A stretch of DNA of 64,000 nt from Candidatus Krumholzibacteriia bacterium (GCA_016744705.1 JADGDU010000006.1:118173-182172); one strand, 5' to 3'. Shown: positions 26,302-35,723, numbered from the stretch's first letter. The notes: generated by a model from the letters alone, not told the origin. Program-made: numbers and translations.

Positions 26302-27860
26302 CCCCGCAAAATAAAAGCCGTCCCCATCGTCCCATCGGCCGCGTACTGGTGGCCAACCGAGGCGAAATTGCAGTGCGGGTGATCCGTGCCTGCCGGGAAA
26401 TGAACATTGGCACCGTGGCCGTGTGCTCCCATGTAGACCGCCACGCTCTGCACGCTGAACTGGCAGACGTTTCTGTGGTGATTGGTCCCGCTGAGCCAGG
26501 CGAATCTTATTTGAGGCCGGATCGCATTCTGGAGGCGGCCAAGGCCACGGATTGCGACGCCATCCACCCCGGGTATGGATTCCTGGCCGAAAATGCCAAC
26601 TTCGCCCGGGCTTGCCATGAGGCAGGGCTGATCTTCATTGGACCCAGTCCTGAAGTGATTGAACAGATGGGCGAGAAAACGGCGGCTCGGGCCATCATGG
26701 AAAAAGCTGGTGTGCCGGTGGTGCCGGGAGCCCTGCTGCCCGAGCCCGACTCCGATGGCAATTTCCCTTCGGAGGAAGTGCTGGCCATTGCCGCCTCGGT
26801 GGGCTATCCCCTGATGGTGAAAGCGGCTTTTGGTGGTGGGGGCAAGGGAATGCGTATGGTGGAGTCGGCCGATTTGGTGCTGGCAGCCTGCTCCGGAGCC
26901 TGCCGCGAAGCTCTGGGGGCCTTTGGCAACGGCACTGTTTATATAGAGCGGTTCATTCATCGTCCCCGGCATGTGGAGTTCCAGATCTTTGGAGACAGCC
27001 AGGGACACGCGGTGCACCTTTTTGAGCGCGAGTGCTCTATCCAGAGACGCCATCAGAAGATCATTGAAGAAACACCCTCGCCAGCACTGACTCCGGCACT
27101 GCGTGAAAAGATGGGGCAGGCCGCTGTGGCCGCCGCCCAGGCCGTGGGCTATGAAGGGGCCGGCACGGTGGAGTTTCTGCTCAGTCAGGATGGTGGCTTC
27201 TACTTTTTGGAAATGAACACCCGCCTGCAGGTGGAGCACCCGGTGACGGAAATGGTCACCGGCGCAGATCTGGTTCGCACCCAAATTCAGGTAGCCGAAG
27301 GCCGGCCATTGCCCTGGACCCAGGATGATCTTACATCCCACGGTCATTCCATTGAGTGCCGAATTTATGCCGAAGATCCAGAGAACGGCTTTATGCCTTC
27401 GCTGGGGGAAATCTTGTTGCTGAACGAACCTTCGGGGCCAGGCATCCGTATTGACAGCGGCATTCGCCAGGGTGATGAAGTGACCATGTATTACGACCCG
27501 ATGATCGCCAAACTGAGTGTGCACGCGGGCAGTCGCCGCAACGCCATCGACCGGGCTATCGGAGCCCTGAAGCAGTATGCCGTGCTGGGTGTGACGACTA
27601 ATGTGGAGTATCTCATTTCCATTTTACAGGAAGGTGCTTTCGCCGATGGCCATTTGCACACTGGCTTTCTGGATGAGATCATGCCCCATTGGCAAAGCGA
27701 TCTCGACGCCGATGATGGTTTGGCTTTGGCCGTGGCCGCGGTGGCCGAACATGAACGGGTGAGCCGGGGCACTGCCGGGGCGTCTTCTGCCCAAGCAGAA
27801 ACCTTACGGGCCACACCCTGGTCCAGTTTGGGCCGCTTCCGGTTGAATGGATTGGGTTGA
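26298..27860 (+). CDS. Biotin carboxylase subunit of an acyl-CoA carboxylase
   Basis: A 520-residue ATP-grasp enzyme that carboxylates biotin with bicarbonate and ATP. The N-domain starts VLVANRGEIAVRVIRACRE; the glycine-rich lid is GGGGKGMR and the catalytic segment EMNTRLQVEHPVTE. About 60 residues extend past the usual biotin-carboxylase end. In most methylcrotonyl-CoA carboxylases this domain is fused to the biotin domain; here the carrier is a separate gene 28 bases downstream. ATG at 26298 with GGAAGGAAACG ahead, overlapping the hydratase stop. Confidence 0.9.
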   Translation: MTPQNKSRPHRPIGRVLVANRGEIAVRVIRACREMNIGTVAVCSHVDRHALHAELADVSVVIGPAEPGESYLRPDRILEAAKATDCDAIHPGYGFLAENANFARACHEAGLIFIGPSPEVIEQMGEKTAARAIMEKAGVPVVPGALLPEPDSDGNFPSEEVLAIAASVGYPLMVKAAFGGGGKGMRMVESADLVLAACSGACREALGAFGNGTVYIERFIHRPRHVEFQIFGDSQGHAVHLFERECSIQRRHQKIIEETPSPALTPALREKMGQAAVAAAQAVGYEGAGTVEFLLSQDGGFYFLEMNTRLQVEHPVTEMVTGADLVRTQIQVAEGRPLPWTQDDLTSHGHSIECRIYAEDPENGFMPSLGEILLLNEPSGPGIRIDSGIRQGDEVTMYYDPMIAKLSVHAGSRRNAIDRAIGALKQYAVLGVTTNVEYLISILQEGAFADGHLHTGFLDEIMPHWQSDLDADDGLALAVAAVAEHERVSRGTAGASSAQAETLRATPWSSLGRFRLNGLG

Positions 27861-27888
27861 GATCTCACTATATTGAAAGGGTATTTTA

Positions 27889-28383
27889 ATGCTTTTTAAT
27901 TTTAGAAATCAGGAACAGGATACTGCGGTGGATGTGATCCGTCAGGGGGACCGTTGGATACTGAACATTGAAGGCCAGGACATTCCCCTGGAGGCCGATC
28001 ATGATCGCACCGGTTGTTGGCTGGTGGACACCCACCAGGGGCGCCGCCGTCTGTGGGTTACGGCCCGGGGAGACGAACGCCTGGTTTTCTGCGACGGGCG
28101 GGTGCATACTTTCCGCCTTCCGGATCCCGAACATGAAGATGCTGACACTCTTTCAGACAGCGGGCCTCATCTGGTGGCTGCCATGCCGGGTAAGGTGGTG
28201 AGAGTTCTGGCTGCTCCGGGTGAAACCGTCACTGCAGGGCAAGCTGTGGTGATCATGGAATCCATGAAAATGGAAACAGAACTGACCGCCGCCATGGACG
28301 GCATCATAGAAACCGTTCATGTGGAGCAGGGGCAGATTGTGGCCCAAGGCGACACTTTAGTCACTATCGCGGTGGGGGAATAA
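27889..28383 (+). CDS. Biotin carboxyl carrier protein
   Basis: A 164-residue carrier. The C-terminal half (about 92-164) is a biotinyl/lipoyl domain with the biotinylation lysine K127 in ESMKMET, preceded by MPGKVVRVLAAPGETV. The N-terminal half is unlike AccB and may correspond to the BT-type docking domain of methylcrotonyl- or propionyl-CoA carboxylases. It should work with the biotin carboxylase upstream. No carboxyltransferase gene is in the window, so the acyl-CoA substrate is unknown. GAAAGGG precedes the ATG. Confidence 0.9.
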   Translation: MLFNFRNQEQDTAVDVIRQGDRWILNIEGQDIPLEADHDRTGCWLVDTHQGRRRLWVTARGDERLVFCDGRVHTFRLPDPEHEDADTLSDSGPHLVAAMPGKVVRVLAAPGETVTAGQAVVIMESMKMETELTAAMDGIIETVHVEQGQIVAQGDTLVTIAVGE

Positions 28384-28387
28384 TATC

Positions 28388-29239
28388 ATGAGTGCTTCTC
28401 TTTCTGAATTGATTGCCAGCACGAGCGAATTGAGCTCATTGCCCATGACCACCATGCAGATGATGAAATTGCTGGATGACGATACTGTAGAAGCCTCCCG
28501 GGTGCTGGATGTGATCGAGAAAGATCCTTCCCTGACTGCCAATCTTTTGAAATTGGCCAACAGCGCTTTTTACGGATTGCGCCGGCAGGTGGGCTCGGCC
28601 AGAGAAGCCCTGATTTTGTTGGGGAATCAAACCATTGTGACTTTGGCTTTTGCCACCAGCATGGGCGATATCCTACGCGGCCCTCTGGCGGCTTACCGGC
28701 TGGATCGCAATGCCCTGTGGCACCATGCTCTGGGTACTGCTCTGGCGGCCACCCATCTGGCGTCTCTTTCCGGTCCTCAGGAAAACCGGGAGCGGGCTTT
28801 CACCGCCGGTCTTGTGCATGATATCGGCAAGCTTCTTTTGAACAAACCCCTGAAAACCAAGTTGGATCAACTGCCCCCGGACTGTAATTTTTCCGATCTT
28901 CTGGAGGCCGAATCCAACATTCTGGGATTCAACCATGCAGAGGCGGGAGCCCGTTTGGCAGAAGCCTGGAATTTTCCACCTTATCTGGTAAAAGTCATCG
29001 AGTGCCATCACGGTGATCTGGCCGAACCTCAGGATGGTGAGCTTCTGCGGGCGGTTTCTGCAGCCAATCTCATCACGTGTTATCTGGGGTGGGGCGGTGG
29101 CACTGGCCCCATCGGTGAAGAAAAATTCTGGGCAGATGTGGCGCCCTTTGGTTACGACGAGACTGTTCTGCGGCCCCTGATAGAGCAACTGCCTTCTGAT
29201 TTGGAGGGTATGCTCGGTACCATTGGAGAAAGCCTTTGA
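28388..29239 (+). CDS. HDOD-domain signalling protein
   Basis: A 283-residue cytoplasmic protein that is almost entirely one HDOD domain. Typical features are VIEKDPSLTANLLKLANSAFYG near the N-terminus and the HD-like segments WHHALGTALAA and AGLVHDIGKLLL. HDOD proteins usually lack phosphodiesterase activity and act in signal relays for motility or stress. It starts four bases after the carrier-protein gene and overlaps the next gene, so it is probably made with the carboxylase subunits, for no obvious metabolic reason. A close paralogue is encoded at 45205-46068. Confidence 0.87.
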   Translation: MSASLSELIASTSELSSLPMTTMQMMKLLDDDTVEASRVLDVIEKDPSLTANLLKLANSAFYGLRRQVGSAREALILLGNQTIVTLAFATSMGDILRGPLAAYRLDRNALWHHALGTALAATHLASLSGPQENRERAFTAGLVHDIGKLLLNKPLKTKLDQLPPDCNFSDLLEAESNILGFNHAEAGARLAEAWNFPPYLVKVIECHHGDLAEPQDGELLRAVSAANLITCYLGWGGGTGPIGEEKFWADVAPFGYDETVLRPLIEQLPSDLEGMLGTIGESL

Positions 29240-29658
29240 AAGTTCTTTTTGTCTGCACAGCCAACAGTTGCCGAAGTCAGATGGCTGAATCCTGGGCCCG
29301 GCACCTTTTTCCAAAGCACTGGAGCATCTCCAGTGGAGGGTTGTTGACATACCGTATCACGGAAAAGACCCGTCACACTATGATGGAAGTGGGACTGGAC
29401 ATGGCCGGGCAGGATACGAAAACCATCGATACGTTTGATCTGTCCAGTTTTGACCTGGTGGTGACCCTGAGCCGAGAGGCGGGGCGCTTCCTGCCGGCTC
29501 TCGACGACCCCTCCCGGCATATTCGCCGCCCCATGAAGGACCCTATGGGAGTCAAAGGTGATCCCGAAGAGGTCAGGCTCGCTTTCCGTAAGGGACGGGA
29601 CCACATCCGAGGTATCGTGCAGGATATTGCTGATGGAAATATTCAAGCCGGATCCTGA
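29236..29658 (+). CDS. Low-molecular-weight phosphatase / ArsC-like arsenate reductase
   Basis: A 140-residue protein with the P-loop CTANSCRS near its N-terminus, giving the C-x5-R signature of low-molecular-weight tyrosine phosphatases and thioredoxin-type arsenate reductases, and a C-terminal DP acid motif in MKDPMG. The extra conserved cysteines of classical ArsC are not present, so a phosphatase or a signalling role is as likely as arsenate reduction. The start is a TTG that overlaps the HDOD stop (TTGA), the only start compatible with the P-loop position. Confidence 0.82.
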   Translation: MKVLFVCTANSCRSQMAESWARHLFPKHWSISSGGLLTYRITEKTRHTMMEVGLDMAGQDTKTIDTFDLSSFDLVVTLSREAGRFLPALDDPSRHIRRPMKDPMGVKGDPEEVRLAFRKGRDHIRGIVQDIADGNIQAGS

Positions 29659-30181
29659 TGACCTTCTAAATCCTGGATACCTTTCCCTTCTTGAAAATGG
29701 CCGTAATTCTCTAATCCTTGATACTGTCAGCAGATACAGAAACCCTTAGGTTTTTGGTCCGGCCTGGTTTTCCTCCCGGAAAGTTGAGCCGTGAATTGAA
29801 GGTAATTTTTTTGTTAAAATTATTCCCCTGATAAAGAGGTCTTTTCGGGGATTGGAAGCCTTTTTTGGGGGTTTTGAAAGTTGAGTGGGGTGTCAAAAAA
29901 AAATCATCCGAATTTTATTTGATCGAAAACCGGATATACAGCATTGTCCCGCTCACCCACAAGGTGCTGTGGTTGATGGAGCAGGGTCACCCCACATATA
30001 GCGGTGTTCTTCCTTACATAAAATCAACTCCAACCTCAGGTTTCCTCAATTTTCAAGAGGTTAATCAGCATTTTGGGGCCGGCAAATAGAAAAACGGCAA
30101 TAATGGTCCGGTTTTACAGAAATAGTAACAAAATCAATGGATTGGACACTTCAGAAGGATCTGAACGAGGGGAATAGAGTC
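29659..30181. other. Gene-free stretch upstream of nrdJ
   Basis: I see no convincing gene in these 523 bases. A weak hairpin, AGAAACC with GGTTTTT (29738-29755), may end the upstream operon. A ten-base direct repeat GAAAGTTGAG occurs at 29779-29788 and 29876-29885. AT-rich tracts suggest the nrdJ promoter lies here, but I could not place hexamers with confidence. I found neither a cobalamin riboswitch box nor a good NrdR box. Confidence 0.6.
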
Positions 30182-33136
30182 ATGTCAGAATCAAAAGAAT
30201 CCAAAAAAACCATGGCAGCGGCCGATGGTGGATTATTCCATACCCAAAGCACTACCGAGACTAACGAGGGCCACCCGGCCGCCAGAGTGGAAGCTCTCTC
30301 CGGGGATGATACCGAGGCCACGCTGGATCTGAAAGGGTTGACCGAAGAGGGCGCCGAAGCCGTAAAAAACGATGGTTCCCGTCGCGGTGGCATCAAAAGC
30401 AAAGGCAAGGGCTTGAACGTCCAGCGTCATTTCACCCAAGCAGGGGTGCACCCTTATGACCTTCTGGAATGGGAAAGCCGCTCCGCCAGTATCACCAACG
30501 ACAAGGGTGAGACTCTTTTCTGCCAGGACAATGTCGAAATTCCTGTCAACTGGTCGCAAATGGCTACCAACGTGGTTGTCTCCAAGTATTTCCGCGGCGG
30601 CCAGGGTCAACCGGATCGTGAGCAGAGTGTGCGCCAGCTCATCAGTCGCGTGGCCGACACCATCACCGACTGGGGCATCAAGGATCACTATTTCAGCAGC
30701 CCCGAATGCGGAGAAACTTTCCGGGCTGAACTGACTCACCTGTTGGTGAACCAGCACGCTGCTTTCAACTCACCCGTGTGGTTCAATGTGGGCGTGGAAA
30801 AAACTCCTCAATGCTCTGCCTGTTTCATCAACTCCGTGGAAGACAGCATGTCCAGTATTCTGGACCTGGCTAAAACCGAAGGCATGTTATTCAAATACGG
30901 CAGTGGGGCCGGCAGCAACCTGTCCACTTTGCGCTCCAGCCGGGAAGTTCTTTCAGCCGGGGGCGTGGCCAGTGGGCCCGTGTCTTTCATGCGCGGATTT
31001 GATGCCTTTGCCGGTGTCATCAAGAGCGGTGGCAAAACCCGCCGGGCCGCCAAAATGGTTATTCTTGATGTGGATCATCCGGATATTGAAGAATTCATCG
31101 ACTGCAAGGTCATGGAAGAGAAAAAGGCCTGGGCCCTGATGGATCAGGGTTATGATGGTAGCTTCAATGGTGAGGCTTATAACTCCATCTTCTTCCAGAA
31201 CAGCAATAACTCGGTTCGGGTCAGCAATTCCTTTATGCGGGCGGTGGAAACCGACGGCGACTGGACCACCCATGCCGTGACTGACGGCCGTAGCATGGAC
31301 ACTTACCGGGCCCGTGATCTGATGCAAAAAGTTGCCGAAGGCACCCACATCTGTGGCGATCCCGGCATGCAATACGATACCACTATTAACGAGTGGCACA
31401 CGTGTCCCAATACTGCGCCTATTACGGCCTCGAATCCCTGCAGCGAGTACATGTTCCTGAACGACTCGGCCTGCAACCTGGCCTCTCTGAACCTCATGAA
31501 GTTCCGCCGCCCCGATGGCGAATTCGACACCGAGAGTTTCCGCTACGCCTGCCGTGTGATCACCATGTCCATGGAAATCATTGTGGGCAACAGCAGCTAT
31601 CCACGGCCGGAAATTGAGAAAAACAGTCATCTCTTCCGCCCCCTGGGCTTGGGTTATGCCAACCTGGGCGCCTTGCTCATGGACCGCGGCCTGCCCTACG
31701 ACAGTGACGAGGGACGGGATTATGCAGCGGGAATCACCGCTCTGATGTGCGGACAGGGTTATCTGACCAGCGCCGAGATGGCCAGCCAGATGGGGGCCTT
31801 TGACGGTTTTGAAAACAACCGCGAACCCATGTTGAACGTGATCCGCAAGCACCGGGCGGCGGTGGGAAAAATCAATCCCAACCGTGTTCCCGAAGATCTG
31901 CTCGAAGAAGCGGAAAATGTATGGCGCGAAGCCTACGCTCTGGGACACGACTATGGTTATCGCAACGCCCAGGTTACGGTTTTGGCGCCCACCGGCACCA
32001 TTGGTTTCCTGATGGATTGCGATACCACCGGAGTGGAACCTGATTTGGCCCTGGTGAAATACAAGAAAACGGTGGATGGCGGTTTGATGAAAATAATCAA
32101 CCACACCGTGCCCCATGCGTTGGAAAAACTGGGCTACACCGATGAAGAAGTGCATGACATCGAATCCTTCATCAGTGAAAACGAAACCATCGAAGGTGCT
32201 CCCCACCTGAAGGATGAACACCTGGCTGTTTTTGATTGCGCTTTCCGGCCTGCCAATGGCGTGCGCAGTATCGATTACATGGGCCACCTGCGCATGATGT
32301 CCGCAGTGCAACCCTTCCTCAGTGGGGCCATCAGTAAAACCGTCAACCTGCCTGAAGAGGCCACGGTTGAGGATATCTCGAAAACCTACATGGAAGCTTG
32401 GAAGATGGGCCTGAAGGCCGTGGCCATTTACCGGGACAACTCCAAGCGCCTGCAGGTTCTGAGCACTGGCAAAAAGGCAGAAGAAGAAGAAGAAGAGGAA
32501 GAGCTTCTTTCTCCGCCCAAGCCGCACCGTGTGCGCCTGCCGGATGAACGTTCCGCCGTGACTCACAAGTTCAGCATCAGTGGTCACGAGGGTTATATCA
32601 CCGTGGGTATGTATCCCAACGGCAAGCCAGGCGAAATGTTCATCTCCATGGCCAAAGAAGGCTCTGTGGTCAGTGGTCTTATGGACAGTTTTGCCACCAG
32701 CGTTTCCATCATGCTGCAATACGGAGTGCCTTTGCAGGTGTTGGTGAACAAATTCAGCCACGCCCGTTTTGAACCTTCAGGGTTCACCAGCAACCGGCAA
32801 ATCCCCATTGCAAAATCCGTCATGGATTATATTTTCCGCTGGATGGATTTGAAATTTGGTGACCACTTGGGAGATGCTGACGGCACCATTGCCGATGGCG
32901 CTGCTGATGTCAAAGAGTCTGCTGTCATGCGGGAAGCGGAAGAACAGGTTTCCCAAGGTGTGAAGGCTATGGCCGCGGCCTCAGGTGGCAGCACCCGTAT
33001 CACCATGGAAGAAGAAAAAGCTGTTTATCAGCGACAGGCCGACAGCCCTCCCTGCCCCGTATGCGGGTCGGTGACGGTGCGCAGTGGTTCGTGCTACAAG
33101 TGTGAAAACTGTGGTGCCACCACTGGCTGTTCCTGA
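30182..33136 (+). CDS. nrdJ: Adenosylcobalamin-dependent (class II) ribonucleotide reductase
   Basis: A 984-residue cytoplasmic enzyme that makes deoxyribonucleotides without oxygen, using B12. Cysteines include C211 and C214 (CSAC), C420 in NPCSEYMFLND, and a C-terminal zinc-ribbon-like tail, CPVCG and CYKCENCG, that carries the reducing thiols. An acidic run of eight glutamates near residue 765 links the barrel to the C-terminal domain. An in-frame ATG lies 15 codons upstream, but GAGGGG precedes the ATG at 30182. It stands alone between a gene-free stretch and a strong terminator. It suggests the cell can replicate with or without oxygen. Confidence 0.95.
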   Translation: MSESKESKKTMAAADGGLFHTQSTTETNEGHPAARVEALSGDDTEATLDLKGLTEEGAEAVKNDGSRRGGIKSKGKGLNVQRHFTQAGVHPYDLLEWESRSASITNDKGETLFCQDNVEIPVNWSQMATNVVVSKYFRGGQGQPDREQSVRQLISRVADTITDWGIKDHYFSSPECGETFRAELTHLLVNQHAAFNSPVWFNVGVEKTPQCSACFINSVEDSMSSILDLAKTEGMLFKYGSGAGSNLSTLRSSREVLSAGGVASGPVSFMRGFDAFAGVIKSGGKTRRAAKMVILDVDHPDIEEFIDCKVMEEKKAWALMDQGYDGSFNGEAYNSIFFQNSNNSVRVSNSFMRAVETDGDWTTHAVTDGRSMDTYRARDLMQKVAEGTHICGDPGMQYDTTINEWHTCPNTAPITASNPCSEYMFLNDSACNLASLNLMKFRRPDGEFDTESFRYACRVITMSMEIIVGNSSYPRPEIEKNSHLFRPLGLGYANLGALLMDRGLPYDSDEGRDYAAGITALMCGQGYLTSAEMASQMGAFDGFENNREPMLNVIRKHRAAVGKINPNRVPEDLLEEAENVWREAYALGHDYGYRNAQVTVLAPTGTIGFLMDCDTTGVEPDLALVKYKKTVDGGLMKIINHTVPHALEKLGYTDEEVHDIESFISENETIEGAPHLKDEHLAVFDCAFRPANGVRSIDYMGHLRMMSAVQPFLSGAISKTVNLPEEATVEDISKTYMEAWKMGLKAVAIYRDNSKRLQVLSTGKKAEEEEEEEELLSPPKPHRVRLPDERSAVTHKFSISGHEGYITVGMYPNGKPGEMFISMAKEGSVVSGLMDSFATSVSIMLQYGVPLQVLVNKFSHARFEPSGFTSNRQIPIAKSVMDYIFRWMDLKFGDHLGDADGTIADGAADVKESAVMREAEEQVSQGVKAMAAASGGSTRITMEEEKAVYQRQADSPPCPVCGSVTVRSGSCYKCENCGATTGCS

Positions 33137-33213
33137 TTGATCCCGGTTGGTGCGCGGCGAGCCGCCAATCGGTACCTCTCGAAGGAGCGAGCATCTGGCA
33201 ACGGAATGCCAGG

Positions 33214-33251
33214 AAACCCGGCGGGAAGGGAATCCCGCCGGGTTTTCTTTG
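33214..33251 (+). terminator. Terminator of nrdJ
   Basis: AAACCCGGCGGGA pairs with TCCCGCCGGGTTT to give a 13-base-pair perfect stem with a six-base loop, followed by TCTTTGTTTT. It lies 78 bases after the nrdJ stop. Confidence 0.9.
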
Positions 33252-33371
33252 TTTTATTAAAGGCAATATTATTCAGGCAATATATTGATCGGATGGGGGC
33301 CTTCCTATATTATATGGGAAAGTTGTACCCCAAGAATCGGCAGGATGCCGTTCTCAACGAAAGATGGATCG

Positions 33372-33911
33372 ATGCGTTGGATTGCCCGACTTTCCGCCCA
33401 GGGAGCCATGGTGGCCCTCACCATACTGCTTCTTTTGCCCATTTCCAGCTGGGCTCAGACCTCAAAAATTCCCGACTGGAACAATCAATCGGACCCTATG
33501 AAAAGCGCCATCGGTCTGCACTATGGTAAACTGGCTGGCCACGGACTTTCTTTTCGTGTCCCTCTGACTTGGTGGCTGTATGCACAGGTGGGTGGGGGCA
33601 TCTGGCACACTACCGAAAGTGAAAGGCACAATCTCGGCTTTGAGCTCAATTACATCCTGCGGCAGGATGACAAGTTGCGATTGTATTTGGGAGCGGGTGT
33701 GGGATATTTTTATCATCGGGAAATGGAGGGCCATTCCGGTGGCTCGGAAATCTGGACCAAGAGCAAGGATGCGAATATCGGCGCCGGTGTCGGACTGGAA
33801 TATTTGATGGGCACACGTTGGGCCCTGCAGGGTGAACTGGACTTTGTTCACACCGGTGAAAACGGTGATATCAAAGTGGCTCCCCAGGTGGGGATCCACT
33901 ACTACTGGTGA
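33372..33911 (+). CDS. Small outer-membrane beta-barrel-like protein
   Basis: I do not recognise a named family. From the ATG at 33372 the 179-residue product begins with a clear signal peptide (MRWIARLSAQG, a leucine-rich core, then SSWAQ). The mature part has alternating glycine and aromatic residues in strand-like runs, with GAGVGYFYHRE and GVGLEYLMGTRWAL, and ends in HYYW, as in small eight-stranded barrels. The start is uncertain: the ribosome site is weak and an ATG nine codons earlier is possible. The stop is fused to the start of the transporter gene (TGATG), so the two are likely co-translated. Confidence 0.7.
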   Translation: MRWIARLSAQGAMVALTILLLLPISSWAQTSKIPDWNNQSDPMKSAIGLHYGKLAGHGLSFRVPLTWWLYAQVGGGIWHTTESERHNLGFELNYILRQDDKLRLYLGAGVGYFYHREMEGHSGGSEIWTKSKDANIGAGVGLEYLMGTRWALQGELDFVHTGENGDIKVAPQVGIHYYW

Positions 33912-35251
33912 TGTCTGCGCGCCACAACATCGCGCCGGTGGCCGACGTTGCTGGCGCCCGCCGGGCTTGGTGCCTTTACGATTGGGCCAACAGTGCTTTC
34001 GCCGCCACGGTGATGGCGGCTCTCTTCCCGCCATTTTTCAGCAGCCTGGCCCAGGCAGCTGGGGCATCCGCCTCCCAGGCCACCGCTTATTGGGGATATA
34101 TTACCGCCGGAACCCTGCTGGTCATTGCCCTGAGCGCTCCTCTTCTCGGAGCCTTCGCCGATTTTGGCGGTACGCGCAAGCGCTTCCTTGGTTTTTTTGC
34201 TGCTGCGGGAATCCTGGCGACAGCATTGATGTCCACCCTGGGTGCGGATTCCTGGCGAGCCGCTGCTATTCTTTTTGTGGTGGCTAATTTTGGTTTCTCA
34301 GGGTCATTCATTTTCTACGAATCATTGTTGCCGCAATTAGCTTCCGGCAAAGAGATGGACCGGTTATCAGCCAAGGCTTATGCGTTGGGTTATGCTGGGG
34401 GTGGTCTTCTTCTGATCATCAACCTGATGATGGTGAGCAAACCCCTATGGTTTGGTTTGTCAGGACCCGATTGGGCGGTGCGCTTATCATTTGTGACGGT
34501 GGCCATTTGGTGGGCAGTTTTTTCGTTGCCTTTGTTTCGCAAGGTTCCGGAGCCCATTTCAATTCGCCGGACTCCGGAAGCCAGCCAACTTGGTCTGAAA
34601 ACGGCCTTTTCCCGCCTCATTCAAACCCTCAAGGAAATTCGTCGTTACCGCCAGCTGAGCACCTTCTTGTTGGCCTATTGGATCTATAACGACGGCATCG
34701 GAACCATCATCAAAATGGCTACCATTTATGGGGCGGAAATCGGCATAGGCATGACCGATCTGATGGGGGCCATGGTTTTGACCCAACTGATTGGCATTCC
34801 ATTTGCATTGCTGCTGGGACGATTGTCAGGATTCATGGGTGTGCGTAAAACCATCCTTCTGACTCTGGTGGCCTATGGACTCATTTCCATCGGTGGTTTT
34901 TTCATGGCAAACGCAGCGCATTTTTATATTCTGGCCGCCATGGTGGGCATGGTCCAGGGCGGGGCCCAGGCTCTCAGCCGATCCCTTTTTGCCAGCATGG
35001 TGCCCAGGCACCGAACGGCCGAGTTCTTTGGTTTCTATTCCACGAGCGGAAAGTTGGCGGGAGTGGTGGGACCCCTGATTTTTGGATTGGTAGGGCATTT
35101 GGCCGGAACCAGCCGGTTGGGGATATTATCCCTGGTCTTCTTTTTCACTGCGGGGGCCTGGCTGCTGCTGAAGGTGGATGTGGCCGCCGGCCGGAAGGCT
35201 GCCCTGAAGGCGGAACATGAGGCTGGGTTTTCGTTTGATGCGATCGTTTGA
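33911..35251 (+). CDS. UMF1-family (Atg22-like) MFS transporter
   Basis: A 446-residue inner-membrane protein with about 12 hydrophobic helices. CLYDWANSAFAATVMAALFPP near the N-terminus and DRLSAKAYALGYAGGG in the middle are the recognisable UMF1/Atg22 features; yeast Atg22 exports amino acids from the vacuole. The bacterial substrate is unknown. GVRKTILLTL and the QALSRSLFASMVPRHRTAEFFG segment support the MFS fold. ATG at 33911 overlaps the barrel gene stop; a GTG one codon earlier is also possible. Confidence 0.87.
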   Translation: MSARHNIAPVADVAGARRAWCLYDWANSAFAATVMAALFPPFFSSLAQAAGASASQATAYWGYITAGTLLVIALSAPLLGAFADFGGTRKRFLGFFAAAGILATALMSTLGADSWRAAAILFVVANFGFSGSFIFYESLLPQLASGKEMDRLSAKAYALGYAGGGLLLIINLMMVSKPLWFGLSGPDWAVRLSFVTVAIWWAVFSLPLFRKVPEPISIRRTPEASQLGLKTAFSRLIQTLKEIRRYRQLSTFLLAYWIYNDGIGTIIKMATIYGAEIGIGMTDLMGAMVLTQLIGIPFALLLGRLSGFMGVRKTILLTLVAYGLISIGGFFMANAAHFYILAAMVGMVQGGAQALSRSLFASMVPRHRTAEFFGFYSTSGKLAGVVGPLIFGLVGHLAGTSRLGILSLVFFFTAGAWLLLKVDVAAGRKAALKAEHEAGFSFDAIV

Positions 35252-35345
35252 TTTTGATTCCTTCCATCAAAAACTCTCGCTGCTCTGAGCAAGCGTTTGT
35301 ACCTTATGGGCATTAAAAAAATGACCAAACCGGAGAGGACCTTTC

Positions 35346-35723
35346 ATGGCCGAATCTGAAATTCCCAAAATCACCCAAGATCCCATGTACCAACTTTTGC
35401 GGGTGGACAACGTCAAGGCTTTCAACCTCCAAAAGGAAGCCGGTGGCCAGTGCGATCTGGTGTGTGTGAATTTGCGGGGTTTGGATATGCGCGGCCTCGA
35501 TGCTGATGGCCTGGATTTCACTGACAGTTATATGCGGGTGGCTGACCTGCGTGGTGTCGATTTCCGGAATTCCATTCTGGAAGGCGTGAATCTTCAAGGG
35601 GCCAAAATCAGCGGAACCTATTTCCCGGCTGAGTTATCACCTGAAGAGATCCGCCTCTCCCACGAACTGGGCACGCGCATGCGCTACTGCTCGGCCCGAA
35701 AGAAGACTTCCTGCGATGGCTGA
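35346..35723 (+). CDS. Pentapeptide-repeat protein
   Basis: This 125-residue protein has about nine consecutive pentapeptide-like units from residue 42 to 98 (such as VNLRG, LDMRG, LDADG, LDFTD, ADLRG, VDFRN, VNLQG), predicting a short right-handed beta-helix. The N-terminus is acidic and has no signal peptide. The C-terminal 25 residues are charged with two cysteines. GGAGAGG lies about ten bases before the ATG. It overlaps the metal-permease gene by eight bases, so it is probably an accessory or regulatory partner of that transporter; this is inference. Confidence 0.75.
   Translation: MAESEIPKITQDPMYQLLRVDNVKAFNLQKEAGGQCDLVCVNLRGLDMRGLDADGLDFTDSYMRVADLRGVDFRNSILEGVNLQGAKISGTYFPAELSPEEIRLSHELGTRMRYCSARKKTSCDG

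Noticed and set aside
26253..27524. 423-residue frame antisense to biotin carboxylase
   Set aside because: Shadow frame with no motif, fully inside a well-supported gene.
29920..30010. Possible NrdR boxes (GGATATACAG and CACATATAGCGG)
   Set aside because: Only about nine or ten of 16 consensus positions match in the best alignments and the spacing of about 63 bases is not the usual three turns.
29865..30089. A 74-residue open frame upstream of nrdJ
   Set aside because: Starts at TTG without a ribosome site, no recognisable motif, and lies in an AT-rich regulatory-looking gap.
30953..32761. Very long antisense frame (602 residues) opposite nrdJ
   Set aside because: It mirrors codon use of the real gene, is rich in H, G and Q with no domain, and overlaps a certain gene completely.
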